This document shows, piece after piece, positions 8,014 to 17,223 of a stretch of DNA of 64,000 bases (position 1 is the stretch's first letter; the number at the start of each line of letters is the position of its first letter). Below the pieces are notes generated by a model. The model worked only from the letters and a program-made list of their open reading frames with translations. It had not been told where the DNA came from and ran no database searches. The stretch spans positions 1 to 64,000 of the forward strand of contig CAMNRM010000023.1 of assembly GCA_946553025.1 (NCBI GenBank), given 5' to 3'. The DNA comes from an uncultured Clostridium sp. Lineage in GTDB: Bacteria; Bacillota; Clostridia; Lachnospirales; Lachnospiraceae. The position numbers were made by a program, and so were the translations under genes.

Positions 8014-11000
8014 ATGATTAAGAAGGATAATGTCCAAAATAAAATTGTATTTTGGCGGCGCGGATTGTTGAAAAGAGGTATATCATTTTTGTTGTCAACA
8101 GTATTGGTGATGACAAATATTGGTAATCCGGCGAATCTGGCTTTTGGAGCCAGTGATGTTAAAGAGGAGTTTCGTATACATAAGGATGAAATTTGGCAGG
8201 CTATAGAAAAGGCATGGGAAGAGGGCACGGTCTTTGATGGCGCAGAACTGAAAATTGATGGAAAAGACAGGAATTTAGTAAAAAATTACCAAAAACTTCT
8301 GGAAGAAAATACGGTATTGATGGAAATTCATCCGGAGATGGAAACCGTAAATGATGTAGAAGGAATAGATCTGCGTATATTTGTCTGTTTGGAAGAAGGG
8401 ACAGATTTACAGAATTATGCTTTATCCGGAGAAGAAAAACTTGTTTTTCTGTATGTCAATGAAGGTGAAAAAACCGTATCTGGCAGGATAAATGTAGATG
8501 GTTATGTGACAAACTTTTGTACATTAAAATCCTATGAATATGCATTTGGAGAAAAGGTTTTGCTGGATGATTCCGCAGAGGAGATGGAGGATTTAATTAA
8601 TTCGTCAGAAGATTCCGTTAATGCAGAAGGCTCTGAGCCGGAAGAATCTACGAATTTGGAGGAAACAAAAGAAGGAGCAGAAATTTCGGCAGATTTAGCA
8701 CCGGAACAATCGGATGGGGCAGAGGAAGCGGATAGTTCCTATGAAGATGTCGGTGGAAATCAGGAGAGAAATGACAGAGAAGATGAAATAAGTACTGATT
8801 CTGAAGATAAAACAAGTGAAGAACTGGTTGATGAAGGAGAACAGAAAGAAACTAAAGAAAATAGCGATTCTACCGGGGAAACAGAAAGCGGGGAAGAGCA
8901 GACGAAGGATAATTCCTTAAGAGAGGATGCAGAAGAGAAAACAGAAGATAAAGCTGAAGTAAAAGAAGAACTGGAAGAGAAGGCAGAAGAGAAGCCTGAG
9001 ATAAAAGAAGAAGCAGAAGAGAAGTCTGAGGCGAAAGAAGAAGTAAAAGAGAAGCCTGAGGTGAAAGAAGAACCGAAAGAAAAACCTGAGGTAAAAGAAG
9101 AACCGAAAGAAAAATCAGAAGAGAAGTCTGCACCAAAAGAAGAACAGAAAGAAAAATCAGAAGAGAAGTCTGCACCAAAAGAGGAACCGAAAGAAAAATC
9201 AGAAGAGAAGTCTGCACCAAAAGAAGAACAGAAAGAAAAACCAGAAAGCCATGATGAAGGACAGGAAAAAACTGCCCAGATATCCAGGCATTCTGTTTTA
9301 ATTGCAGCAGCTTCAGCGTCTGATGCTGATAAAGAAGATATTCAAGATCAGGAAGATGTTCAAGAACAGGAAGAAATGATTTCTTTTAACCGTGTTGGCG
9401 TGCTGGAAGGAAGAACCTATGGGCTGGTAGCTATGGGGGACAGCATGAGTGCAAGGGCTTTTGTTGTTTCTATTTCTAAACTGGGAATTGCGTCAGAGGA
9501 AATCGAAGAAAATGACCATCAGATTACCTATACGATTTCTCCGGCAGGAAGTGCTGATTTAATCGGAGCACCGAAATTTGTAAGTGATGAAGCGAAGGTT
9601 AGCTTTGGGGTAAAGCCTTTTAGCGGATATCAGGTGAATCAGATATCTGCAAATGGAATTATACTGGAAACTGCTGTTCAGGAAAATAGTGTTGACGAAG
9701 GAATAATTTATTATGAAATTCCCGAAGTTTTAGAAGATCAGGAAGTCGAAATCGTAATGATAGAGGAAGATGGGATTAATCACCCTCAATTTTTCCAGGA
9801 GAGTACGATTAATGGAGTGACGATTACGATTTCGGCAGAAGAAGGTATACTGCCGGAAGGCACAAGAGCGGTGATAACCGAAGTAACATCTCAGGTTGAA
9901 AACGCAGTAAAGGAAAAGGAAAGGCAGGAAAAAGAAGAGAATCAAAACGGAGAGGAGAATCAAAAAGAAGAGAAGGTCTATTCGGTACTGGCATATGATA
10001 TAAAACTGGTGGATCAGAACGGGATAGAACTGGACGATAGCTGGAGCCGTAATGGTTATGTGGATGTAGCCTTTTCTGGAAGCAGAATTGAGCAAGAGAG
10101 TAAGGAAGCAGATGCAGTAGAGATCAGGCATCTGGATTTGGACAGCGAAATTGGGCAGGAAAAGATTACAGCGGAAGATATTAATGAATTAGAAAAAGTC
10201 GGGGATACCATAGATGTTTCCGGAGATAGGGCTGTGGAAGCAGTAGCATTTAGCGCAGAGCATTTTTCAGTGTATGTGGTGAATTTTACTGTTAAGGCAT
10301 CCGGATATGCAGCCGCAGGAACAGTATTTGTACGGATTAAAGATTCAAACGGCAGGGAGATTGTTTGGACAGAAGATAGTGGGCAGAAAAGTTTTCGATT
10401 TGCAGACGAACTGGGAGAAGTTGAATCGGCTGGGGATTCGCAGTCATTGCTTTTGACAGGGACTACAGGTACTGTAACCGGCATCTATAGTATATCTGCA
10501 GTTATGAGCAAGCTGAATATTGGATCAGAAATCAACGTGGGAGAAACAAGGTATAGGTTTGATTATGCACAGGCAGAAAAGAATTCTGTTCCTACGACCA
10601 TTAGTAATGTTCGCTATTATAAATCGAGTAAGGTTTTGCAGTTTAAGACGCCTACTGCCAATACATGGACGGCATTTAAAATGGAGGACGGAAAAGCCTA
10701 TATTGATTTGATATTTGCTGCGGACAGCAGTCCGAAAATGGTAACATTTAATTTCGTAGATGAAGAAAAGAACGTATTGGCTTCATCAGAGAAAATAGAT
10801 GCACTGCAAAATTATTTTGGGACATCAAGATTTTCAGTACTGCGGAATTATAAAGAAATTGGAGTCCAGGGAATTCAAACGGATTTATCGGAATTAGGTA
10901 TTAATAAGGATAAAAATGACCAGTTAATTAAAATAGGAGAGAAATATTATTGGATTACAGGTGCCAGCGCAAAAGATGCATCGGGTAATGAGAAAACGGT

Positions 11001-14000
11001 AGATAGTATTCGGTACTATTGGAATAATGGAAAGGATGAATTAGAACTCCAATATGTGCCGACTTCAAGCGGAAGCGGATGGAAAGCTTTGTCAGAGAAT
11101 GATGGAGTTTATGAGATTTCCATTCAGTTAAAAGAAGTTACTTTGGATAACTTAAAGGAAAGTGTAAGGTTTAATTTTATTGATGAAAATGGAACGATCT
11201 TAAAAACAGAAACAAAACCTGTTTTCGAGTTTTTTTCCTCCGGAGCGTTTAGCACAACTGGCGTGAATGGTCTGGTAAACAGTAAATTAGGATTAAAGAA
11301 TGATCTTGTACAATTTGGTGAAACGTGGTATTCGGTTCAAAATCTGGAAACAGATACAGGGGCAGAAATTGTCAGTGTACGGTATTATTGGGATGACAGT
11401 TTAGAAAAGCTGGCTTTCTGTTATAAATCATCATCAAGTTCTTCTAAATGGAATGGAATAGCGGTAAAAGATGGGAGTTATGCTATTTCTATAAAATTAA
11501 TCCCATGTGCAAATCCGGTGGTAAAATTCCATATTGTAGATGAAGATGGGAATAATATTCAGGAACCAGTATCTGTGAATGCAATTTCGGAGTTAGTATA
11601 CACAAATAGTGTTAATAACCAGAAAATTACAGAAATATTAAAAAATAAAATACAAGGTTTTGAAATTGGTACATTTACTGCGTCTGACGGAAATGGATAT
11701 GTATTTAAAAATGCAAAAACAGACGATGTAGAAGAATTATCCTATATCGCTTATCATCAAAAAGGAGGAAAGTTTGAACTAAAATACGGTAATAGTTCCA
11801 GTATAAATAGCTGGACAGGATTTGAGAATGTTGGAGAAAAAGTCGATGTATACTGTGAATTTGCCAAAATCAAAGAAAAGGTAATTTTCCATATTGTAGA
11901 CACTAATGGAAATAAGATTGCAGAGGATAAGGAACTTAGTGTTTATCCGGCATTAAAAGGGAGCAATGGTGCGTCACTTCAAAAGTACAGTGATTTGAAC
12001 AATCTTTTAACCTTTAATTATGCGAATAAAGAAAAGAACGCAATAATTGGAGATGACAATAAGGTCTATGCCTATAAAGAAGCGTCGATGAAGGAAATTA
12101 CGGGAAGACTTACCAATATTCGCTATTACCGAAGTTCGGATGGTTATGATTTTAAATTTGGATATAAAATATCTTCTTATAGTTTTAAAGACCTTGTAAA
12201 TGGCCCTTATGAAGTAAATCTGAAGTTTGAAAAACTTGATAGAAATGTCACATTTATCTGCAAATGGGGAGATAAAACGGAGGAGATAGAAAGAGAACTT
12301 ACCCTTCTGCCTGATAAAAAGATGACGATTCAGGAAGCATTGAATGATATGCTGGATACAGATGGGATAGCTGAGAAAGAGGGAAAGAAATATATCCTTA
12401 ATTCTGCTAAAGTGGGGACAAAATCTATTTCAGGGATAGTCAATACCACCAGTACCAGCGGAGTACTGTTCCAATATGTTGTGTCGGGGAAATATAGTGA
12501 TTCTAAATATGATTTTGGAACAGGAAAACCGACAGTAACTTTAGAATTTGTTCCCGCAGAAAAAGTGTATTTTAATCCTGTAGATGAAGAGGGAAATATC
12601 ATCGATGCAGTTGGCTGGAAAGAGCCTTATTGGACTGCAAAAATTCCAGCAGGCGAGTGGGATATTAATTACTATTATCCCAGCATAACAACATTATTGG
12701 AATTTGGTGAAACAATAACAGATACCAAAGGAAGAATTTATCACTATAAGACCAAAGGAACCGTTGCAGCTACAGGGGAAAATATAGGCTCTTTAAAATC
12801 AGAATCGGGAAAATTGTCCTATCGTTCAAGTTATTATGGTGCTCCGTGGAAAGACGTGACGAAAGATACAAATGGCAGATATACCATTAATCTGCATTTT
12901 GCAATAGATGAAAATGCAGAACTGCTCCGTACTTTTGTAGAGGCAGTAGATAAATTGCCTGACCGTATTACAGAAGAGAATATTGACCATTTAACCGATA
13001 TTTCGGTTCAGTTTGATGCCTGTGCAAGCGCATATGAGAAAATGCCAGATGAATGCAGGGAAAAAGAAGAGGCACGGAAAGCTTATAAAAAATACCTGGA
13101 AGTAAGAAAGCAATATCAGGAAGTTTTGGAAGACATGAAGATCCGCACATTTATAAAGGCTGTAGATAAAGTGTCGGAAAGCATTGAACAGGATCTGTCA
13201 GATAGTTTAAAAGAAAAGATTAAGGAAGAGTTTGCTGTTTGTGATAATGCCTATGCACAGCTGACAGCAGAGCAGAAGAATAAGGAGGAAGTTGCAGAAG
13301 CATATAGAACTTATCTTGATGTAAGAACGAAGTATCAGAAAAAGCTGGAAGAAAGCATTATTGAAGCTAAAGTTAAAGTATTTACAGAAGCAGTAGAAAA
13401 GGTAGCTGCCGTTTCCGGTGAAGGTTCTATGTCAAAGGATTTGGAAGAATTATTCAAGTCCTGTGACGAAGCTTATGAGAAGCTTAGCGATGAGCAGAAA
13501 TCAAAAGAGTCTGTAGTGATGGCAAAAGAAACATTGGAAACCATCAAAAAGCAATATTATGCAAGCTTTACTGTTAAAATTAATGTCGGATTAGGGGAAG
13601 ACATTCCCTGTTTTGGATTAGAGGAAGCAATAAAGGAAGTTGATACGTTAAATCCCGAAGAGGGAGAGATTAAAATCACCTTAAAATCCGATATTGATCT
13701 TTTAAATCCAGTACAGATTAAAACAAAAAACGCATTTATTATTGACTTGAATGGAAAAACAATAAATTATCCTTCTGGTATGGAAACTGCATTTCAAATT
13801 GAGGAAAGCACAGTTGTATTTAAAAACGGCAATATAATGATGAATAATTTCATTTCCTCTGAAGGGAAGGACAGCGAAATAAGCAGTGATAGTAAAAACC
13901 GTACATTCGAGGATAAGAGTCTTATTATTGTCAATGGAAATGTCTTATTTGAACAAATGGTAATTGACGGCGGAAAAGAAGAAGGGAGAAGAGTTTTAAC

Positions 14001-15903
14001 CGTCAAAGAAGGAACGGCTGCACTTTCCGGAGGAACAATCATTCAAAACGGAAATATAAGATCTTTCCAACCTATACCGCTGTTAAAGGAAATGTCGGGC
14101 GGAGGTGTTTATGTTGGAGAAAACGGAAATTTGATTGTGTCCAGTGGTGCTGTTATTCAAGATAACCAAGCCTACGCTGGTGGAGGTATTTATGTAGCTC
14201 CAGGAGGAAACGCAGAGATAAACGGAGGGAAAATTACCAATAATATCAGCAATGTAAAAGGAACGACAGGCTCAGATAAAAACTTTGGTGGTTTAGGCGG
14301 CGGTATTTATATTGCAGATGGTGCTGCTGTCAAATTAAACGGAGGTATAGTTGAAGGTAATCAGGCAGGGATGAAGAGTGACAATCAGTATTTGCGTCAG
14401 TGCGGTGCAGGCGGCGGCATTTATATCGAGAAAGATGCAGCATTTATCATGAATAATGGTACAATTATCAGCAATCACGCCTATGCTAACGACAATACTT
14501 ATTATCCGAAAGAGAATCCTGACAGTAAATTTATTTTTTGGACTTCCCGTTTTGGTGGTGGAATTTGTATTCAGGAAGCTTCGGAAAAAATAAGATTGAA
14601 CAGTGGGCGTATTGAAGGAAATGATAGTGCCGGAAAAGGCGGTGGTATTTACATTCATACAGGCGAATTGCATCTGGAGCAAGTGAAGATTGCCGGTAAT
14701 AAGGCAGAGGGTAATGGTGCGGCTGTTGGAAGCGGTATTTGGTATTGTGATGTAGGAGATGGCCGATTCTACGCTACGAGCGGCGGATATATCAGCAATA
14801 ATGCCAGAGTTATAGGTACTGATTTTTATTCAAGGGAACCAGAAACAGAAAAAGATATTCATCTTCCAACTCGGCTTTCTAATGGTACAAATGTTGCATG
14901 GTATGAAGATGATGGGAAGACAGAATTAGCAAAATTGAATAAAATAGATAATCTGGATCAATATCTTAAAGAGCAGAATACGAGTACAATAATGCTTATC
15001 AGCAAGATAGAGGATGATGCAGAAACAGGTTCCTATTCCCTTACCGTCAGCAATAATCAAGCTGTGGATGGCGGTGGTATTGCCTGCAACGGTAGTTTAA
15101 TTATTGGAAGAGATGAAGATATCACGATTAAAGTAAAGAAAATCTGGAAGGATGAAAATGGGAACGATATTACTAAAGATTCCGAGAAACTTCCAGACGC
15201 TATTAAAGTCGATTTATGGCGTCTTGGAAAAGATGGAAAAAGAGAAAAGAAATTAGATGCTGATGTGAAACTAAGCGCCGAAAATCTTTGGAGTTATGAG
15301 TTCAGGGATCTTCCAGCGACATTTGCATATGAAGTGGCAGAGCAGCCCATCGATGGCTGGGAGATGGAAAGGAAAGAAACATCTGGTGAAGATGGCAAAG
15401 AGGTAACGATTATAATTGTAAATAAAGAACAGCCCAAAGAAAGTCCAACCGAACCAGAAACTCCCGAGGAGCCGACTACCCCTGATGAGAGCACTCCGGA
15501 AGAAACAACTCCCGAAGAGAGCAGCCCCGAGGAGAGTACTCCAGAGGAAACAACTCCGCAAGAAACACAGCCTCCTGCACCGGGCAATCCATCTGGCGGC
15601 GGTGGCGGCGGCAGAAGAAGACGGATTACTGAGCCGACTCCGCCCCCGACTGCTGAAGAAACGCCGATCCCACCAGAGGAAGTGCCATTAGTAAGTATCG
15701 AACCGGAAGAAATTCCGCTGGCGATGCTGCCTCCTGATAATTCCAAAGATTTAACCGTTATTGATGATGGAGGAGTACCATTGTTCGGCCTTCCTAGGAC
15801 AGGGGATAAGAGTATACCAACAGGAGCGCTAATCGGGATGATGTTTGTTTCCCTGATGACTGCCTGCGGTATCCATGTAAAGAAACGAAAAGAAAAAGAA
15901 TAA
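8014..15903 (+). CDS. Giant LPXTG-anchored modular surface protein
   Basis: RBS aaggagg at 8001, N-terminal signal peptide, K/E-rich repeats, seven ~110-140-aa beta-type repeats, helical repeats, GG-x-I-x-N beta-helix-like region, Cna_B-like domain, E/T/P stalk, Gly-rich linker, C-terminal LPRTG + TM + KKRKEKE. Confidence 0.9.
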   Translation: MIKKDNVQNKIVFWRRGLLKRGISFLLSTVLVMTNIGNPANLAFGASDVKEEFRIHKDEIWQAIEKAWEEGTVFDGAELKIDGKDRNLVKNYQKLLEENTVLMEIHPEMETVNDVEGIDLRIFVCLEEGTDLQNYALSGEEKLVFLYVNEGEKTVSGRINVDGYVTNFCTLKSYEYAFGEKVLLDDSAEEMEDLINSSEDSVNAEGSEPEESTNLEETKEGAEISADLAPEQSDGAEEADSSYEDVGGNQERNDREDEISTDSEDKTSEELVDEGEQKETKENSDSTGETESGEEQTKDNSLREDAEEKTEDKAEVKEELEEKAEEKPEIKEEAEEKSEAKEEVKEKPEVKEEPKEKPEVKEEPKEKSEEKSAPKEEQKEKSEEKSAPKEEPKEKSEEKSAPKEEQKEKPESHDEGQEKTAQISRHSVLIAAASASDADKEDIQDQEDVQEQEEMISFNRVGVLEGRTYGLVAMGDSMSARAFVVSISKLGIASEEIEENDHQITYTISPAGSADLIGAPKFVSDEAKVSFGVKPFSGYQVNQISANGIILETAVQENSVDEGIIYYEIPEVLEDQEVEIVMIEEDGINHPQFFQESTINGVTITISAEEGILPEGTRAVITEVTSQVENAVKEKERQEKEENQNGEENQKEEKVYSVLAYDIKLVDQNGIELDDSWSRNGYVDVAFSGSRIEQESKEADAVEIRHLDLDSEIGQEKITAEDINELEKVGDTIDVSGDRAVEAVAFSAEHFSVYVVNFTVKASGYAAAGTVFVRIKDSNGREIVWTEDSGQKSFRFADELGEVESAGDSQSLLLTGTTGTVTGIYSISAVMSKLNIGSEINVGETRYRFDYAQAEKNSVPTTISNVRYYKSSKVLQFKTPTANTWTAFKMEDGKAYIDLIFAADSSPKMVTFNFVDEEKNVLASSEKIDALQNYFGTSRFSVLRNYKEIGVQGIQTDLSELGINKDKNDQLIKIGEKYYWITGASAKDASGNEKTVDSIRYYWNNGKDELELQYVPTSSGSGWKALSENDGVYEISIQLKEVTLDNLKESVRFNFIDENGTILKTETKPVFEFFSSGAFSTTGVNGLVNSKLGLKNDLVQFGETWYSVQNLETDTGAEIVSVRYYWDDSLEKLAFCYKSSSSSSKWNGIAVKDGSYAISIKLIPCANPVVKFHIVDEDGNNIQEPVSVNAISELVYTNSVNNQKITEILKNKIQGFEIGTFTASDGNGYVFKNAKTDDVEELSYIAYHQKGGKFELKYGNSSSINSWTGFENVGEKVDVYCEFAKIKEKVIFHIVDTNGNKIAEDKELSVYPALKGSNGASLQKYSDLNNLLTFNYANKEKNAIIGDDNKVYAYKEASMKEITGRLTNIRYYRSSDGYDFKFGYKISSYSFKDLVNGPYEVNLKFEKLDRNVTFICKWGDKTEEIERELTLLPDKKMTIQEALNDMLDTDGIAEKEGKKYILNSAKVGTKSISGIVNTTSTSGVLFQYVVSGKYSDSKYDFGTGKPTVTLEFVPAEKVYFNPVDEEGNIIDAVGWKEPYWTAKIPAGEWDINYYYPSITTLLEFGETITDTKGRIYHYKTKGTVAATGENIGSLKSESGKLSYRSSYYGAPWKDVTKDTNGRYTINLHFAIDENAELLRTFVEAVDKLPDRITEENIDHLTDISVQFDACASAYEKMPDECREKEEARKAYKKYLEVRKQYQEVLEDMKIRTFIKAVDKVSESIEQDLSDSLKEKIKEEFAVCDNAYAQLTAEQKNKEEVAEAYRTYLDVRTKYQKKLEESIIEAKVKVFTEAVEKVAAVSGEGSMSKDLEELFKSCDEAYEKLSDEQKSKESVVMAKETLETIKKQYYASFTVKINVGLGEDIPCFGLEEAIKEVDTLNPEEGEIKITLKSDIDLLNPVQIKTKNAFIIDLNGKTINYPSGMETAFQIEESTVVFKNGNIMMNNFISSEGKDSEISSDSKNRTFEDKSLIIVNGNVLFEQMVIDGGKEEGRRVLTVKEGTAALSGGTIIQNGNIRSFQPIPLLKEMSGGGVYVGENGNLIVSSGAVIQDNQAYAGGGIYVAPGGNAEINGGKITNNISNVKGTTGSDKNFGGLGGGIYIADGAAVKLNGGIVEGNQAGMKSDNQYLRQCGAGGGIYIEKDAAFIMNNGTIISNHAYANDNTYYPKENPDSKFIFWTSRFGGGICIQEASEKIRLNSGRIEGNDSAGKGGGIYIHTGELHLEQVKIAGNKAEGNGAAVGSGIWYCDVGDGRFYATSGGYISNNARVIGTDFYSREPETEKDIHLPTRLSNGTNVAWYEDDGKTELAKLNKIDNLDQYLKEQNTSTIMLISKIEDDAETGSYSLTVSNNQAVDGGGIACNGSLIIGRDEDITIKVKKIWKDENGNDITKDSEKLPDAIKVDLWRLGKDGKREKKLDADVKLSAENLWSYEFRDLPATFAYEVAEQPIDGWEMERKETSGEDGKEVTIIIVNKEQPKESPTEPETPEEPTTPDESTPEETTPEESSPEESTPEETTPQETQPPAPGNPSGGGGGGRRRRITEPTPPPTAEETPIPPEEVPLVSIEPEEIPLAMLPPDNSKDLTVIDDGGVPLFGLPRTGDKSIPTGALIGMMFVSLMTACGIHVKKRKEKE
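8936..9245 (+). repeat. K/E-rich coding repeats, 42-bp unit (SEEKSAPKEEQKEK) in distal part
   Basis: Three near-identical 14-aa copies preceded by degenerate KEExxEK units. Confidence 0.85.
10321..12909 (+). repeat. Seven diverged repeats of a ~110-140-aa domain in surface protein
   Basis: Each copy starts VxFxxVDExGNxI-like and ends xIRYYxSxxxLxFxY...SSxxWxxxxxxDGxYxIxIxL. Confidence 0.75.
12925..13562 (+). repeat. Three ~65-75-aa helical repeats in surface protein
   Basis: FVEAVDKL...CASAYEKMPDECREKEEARKAYKKYLEVRKQYQ / FIKAVDKV...CDNAYAQLTAEQKNKEEVAEAYRTYLDVRTKYQ / FTEAVEKV...CDEAYEKLSDEQKSKESVVMAKETLETIKKQYY. Confidence 0.8.
15790..15804 (+). other. LPRTG sortase cleavage motif
   Basis: ctt cct agg aca ggg followed by hydrophobic GALIGMMFVSLMTACGI and KKRKEKE. 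Confidence 0.9.
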
Positions 15904-16048
15904 GCGTAAGAATATCACCCCATGATTAGATTCTGATGGTCTTTTCATAGTCCTTTTGGAAGCAACTAATTGTTACAATATCAGGGTTTTCTCTTGATGA
16001 AGTGAAAAAATTGGATGCAGAATAAAGTGCATAAACCATTGGACCGAG

Positions 16049-16090
16049 TTAAGGGTAGGAATCGGAAATAATCAGGTTCCTGCCCTTTTC
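16049..16090 (+). terminator. Terminator downstream of giant surface protein
   Basis: AAGGGTAGGAA ... TTCCTGCCCTT followed by T-rich tract. Confidence 0.7.
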
Positions 16091-16981
16091 CTATTTCTTT
16101 TCCCTGTACTCCTTCGGCGTACACCCCAAAATTTCCTTAAATTTTCGGATAAAGTAGCTGAAATTTTCAAATCCGCAGTCCATCGCGATTTCCAGGACGG
16201 GCTGGGAGGTGTTGGTCAGGAGGAAGGAGGCGCGTTTTATCCGGTACTGGATCAGGTACTGGATGGGCGTGATTCCTGCGATGGTTTTAAAAAAGCGGCA
16301 GAGGTACTGCGGGTTGCAGGGGATGGTGTCGGCAATCTGCTGCAGGGAAATCGGTTCGCTGTAGTGTTCTTCGATATAGGAAACAATGGTTTTGTAGCGG
16401 TTGATTTTTAACATCTCGGCGGCGGGCAGGGAAGTATTGGGAAGAAGGAGGTTATTTTCGGATACATAGGCAAAAAGTTCAAGCAGGAGGAGTTTGCACC
16501 GGATGTACCAGCCCTCCTGTTTTTTTATGCCCAGGGCCAGGAGCTGTTCTAAAAGGGCGCAGATTTTTTCATAGCCAAAGCCCTCCGGGTGCAGGATGTG
16601 AGGGAGGAGCAGACTGTGGTTTAAAAAGGGGCGAATCCATCCCTCCTGCCATTCGTCCGGGTACGAAAAGTCCAGGATGTGGGGATCGAAAATAAAAACA
16701 TCATGAACGGTGTTTGGGCTCTGACCGATAAGCTGGTGGAGTTCGCCGCTGTTAAAAATGCAGAGATCACCCGCATAAATACTGTGATTTTCCAGGTTAA
16801 GTTCAAGGGAAAAAGCGCCTTTTCGGATAAAGAGGATTTCAATATTGGAATGCCAGTGGCGTTGGACGAAGAAGTTTTCCGGGCTGTTTGTCCCCGAACC
16901 GCTGATAAAGCGCATGGCAGTGATGGGCTTTTGTTTTGTTCCATGGGTGATGATTTCACGTAAATCGGCGTCTACGGGCAT
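16091..16981 (-). CDS. AraC-family transcriptional regulator
   Basis: Cupin-like N-terminus and C-terminal double HTH (ISLQQIADTIPCNPQYLCRFFKTIAGITPIQYL...CGFENFSYFIRKFKEILGCTPKEYR). Confidence 0.92.
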   Translation of the reverse strand: MPVDADLREIITHGTKQKPITAMRFISGSGTNSPENFFVQRHWHSNIEILFIRKGAFSLELNLENHSIYAGDLCIFNSGELHQLIGQSPNTVHDVFIFDPHILDFSYPDEWQEGWIRPFLNHSLLLPHILHPEGFGYEKICALLEQLLALGIKKQEGWYIRCKLLLLELFAYVSENNLLLPNTSLPAAEMLKINRYKTIVSYIEEHYSEPISLQQIADTIPCNPQYLCRFFKTIAGITPIQYLIQYRIKRASFLLTNTSQPVLEIAMDCGFENFSYFIRKFKEILGCTPKEYREKK

Positions 16982-17223
16982 AGAAGGGCCTCCTGGTGTT
17001 TGGTATTGGTGGAGTACAGGGGTTAAAAGTCAATATTGTGTTATTTATTATAAAGAATACTGCAAGATTTTTCAAGTCTTGGGGGATAAAATAAAAGACA
17101 GTAAAATAAAAGACAGGATTGACATCCGGAGATTAACATCCGGAAAAAACAGAGAAAGTAAAAGGCAGAATTAATGCCTTGTAAAAATACCCTGACAAAA
17201 AAGGAAAAACAGGAGGACTTCAT

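Noticed and set aside
8870-9220. 116-aa Leu/Ser-rich minus-strand repeat ORF
   Set aside because: Complement of the K/E coding repeats; a composition artefact.
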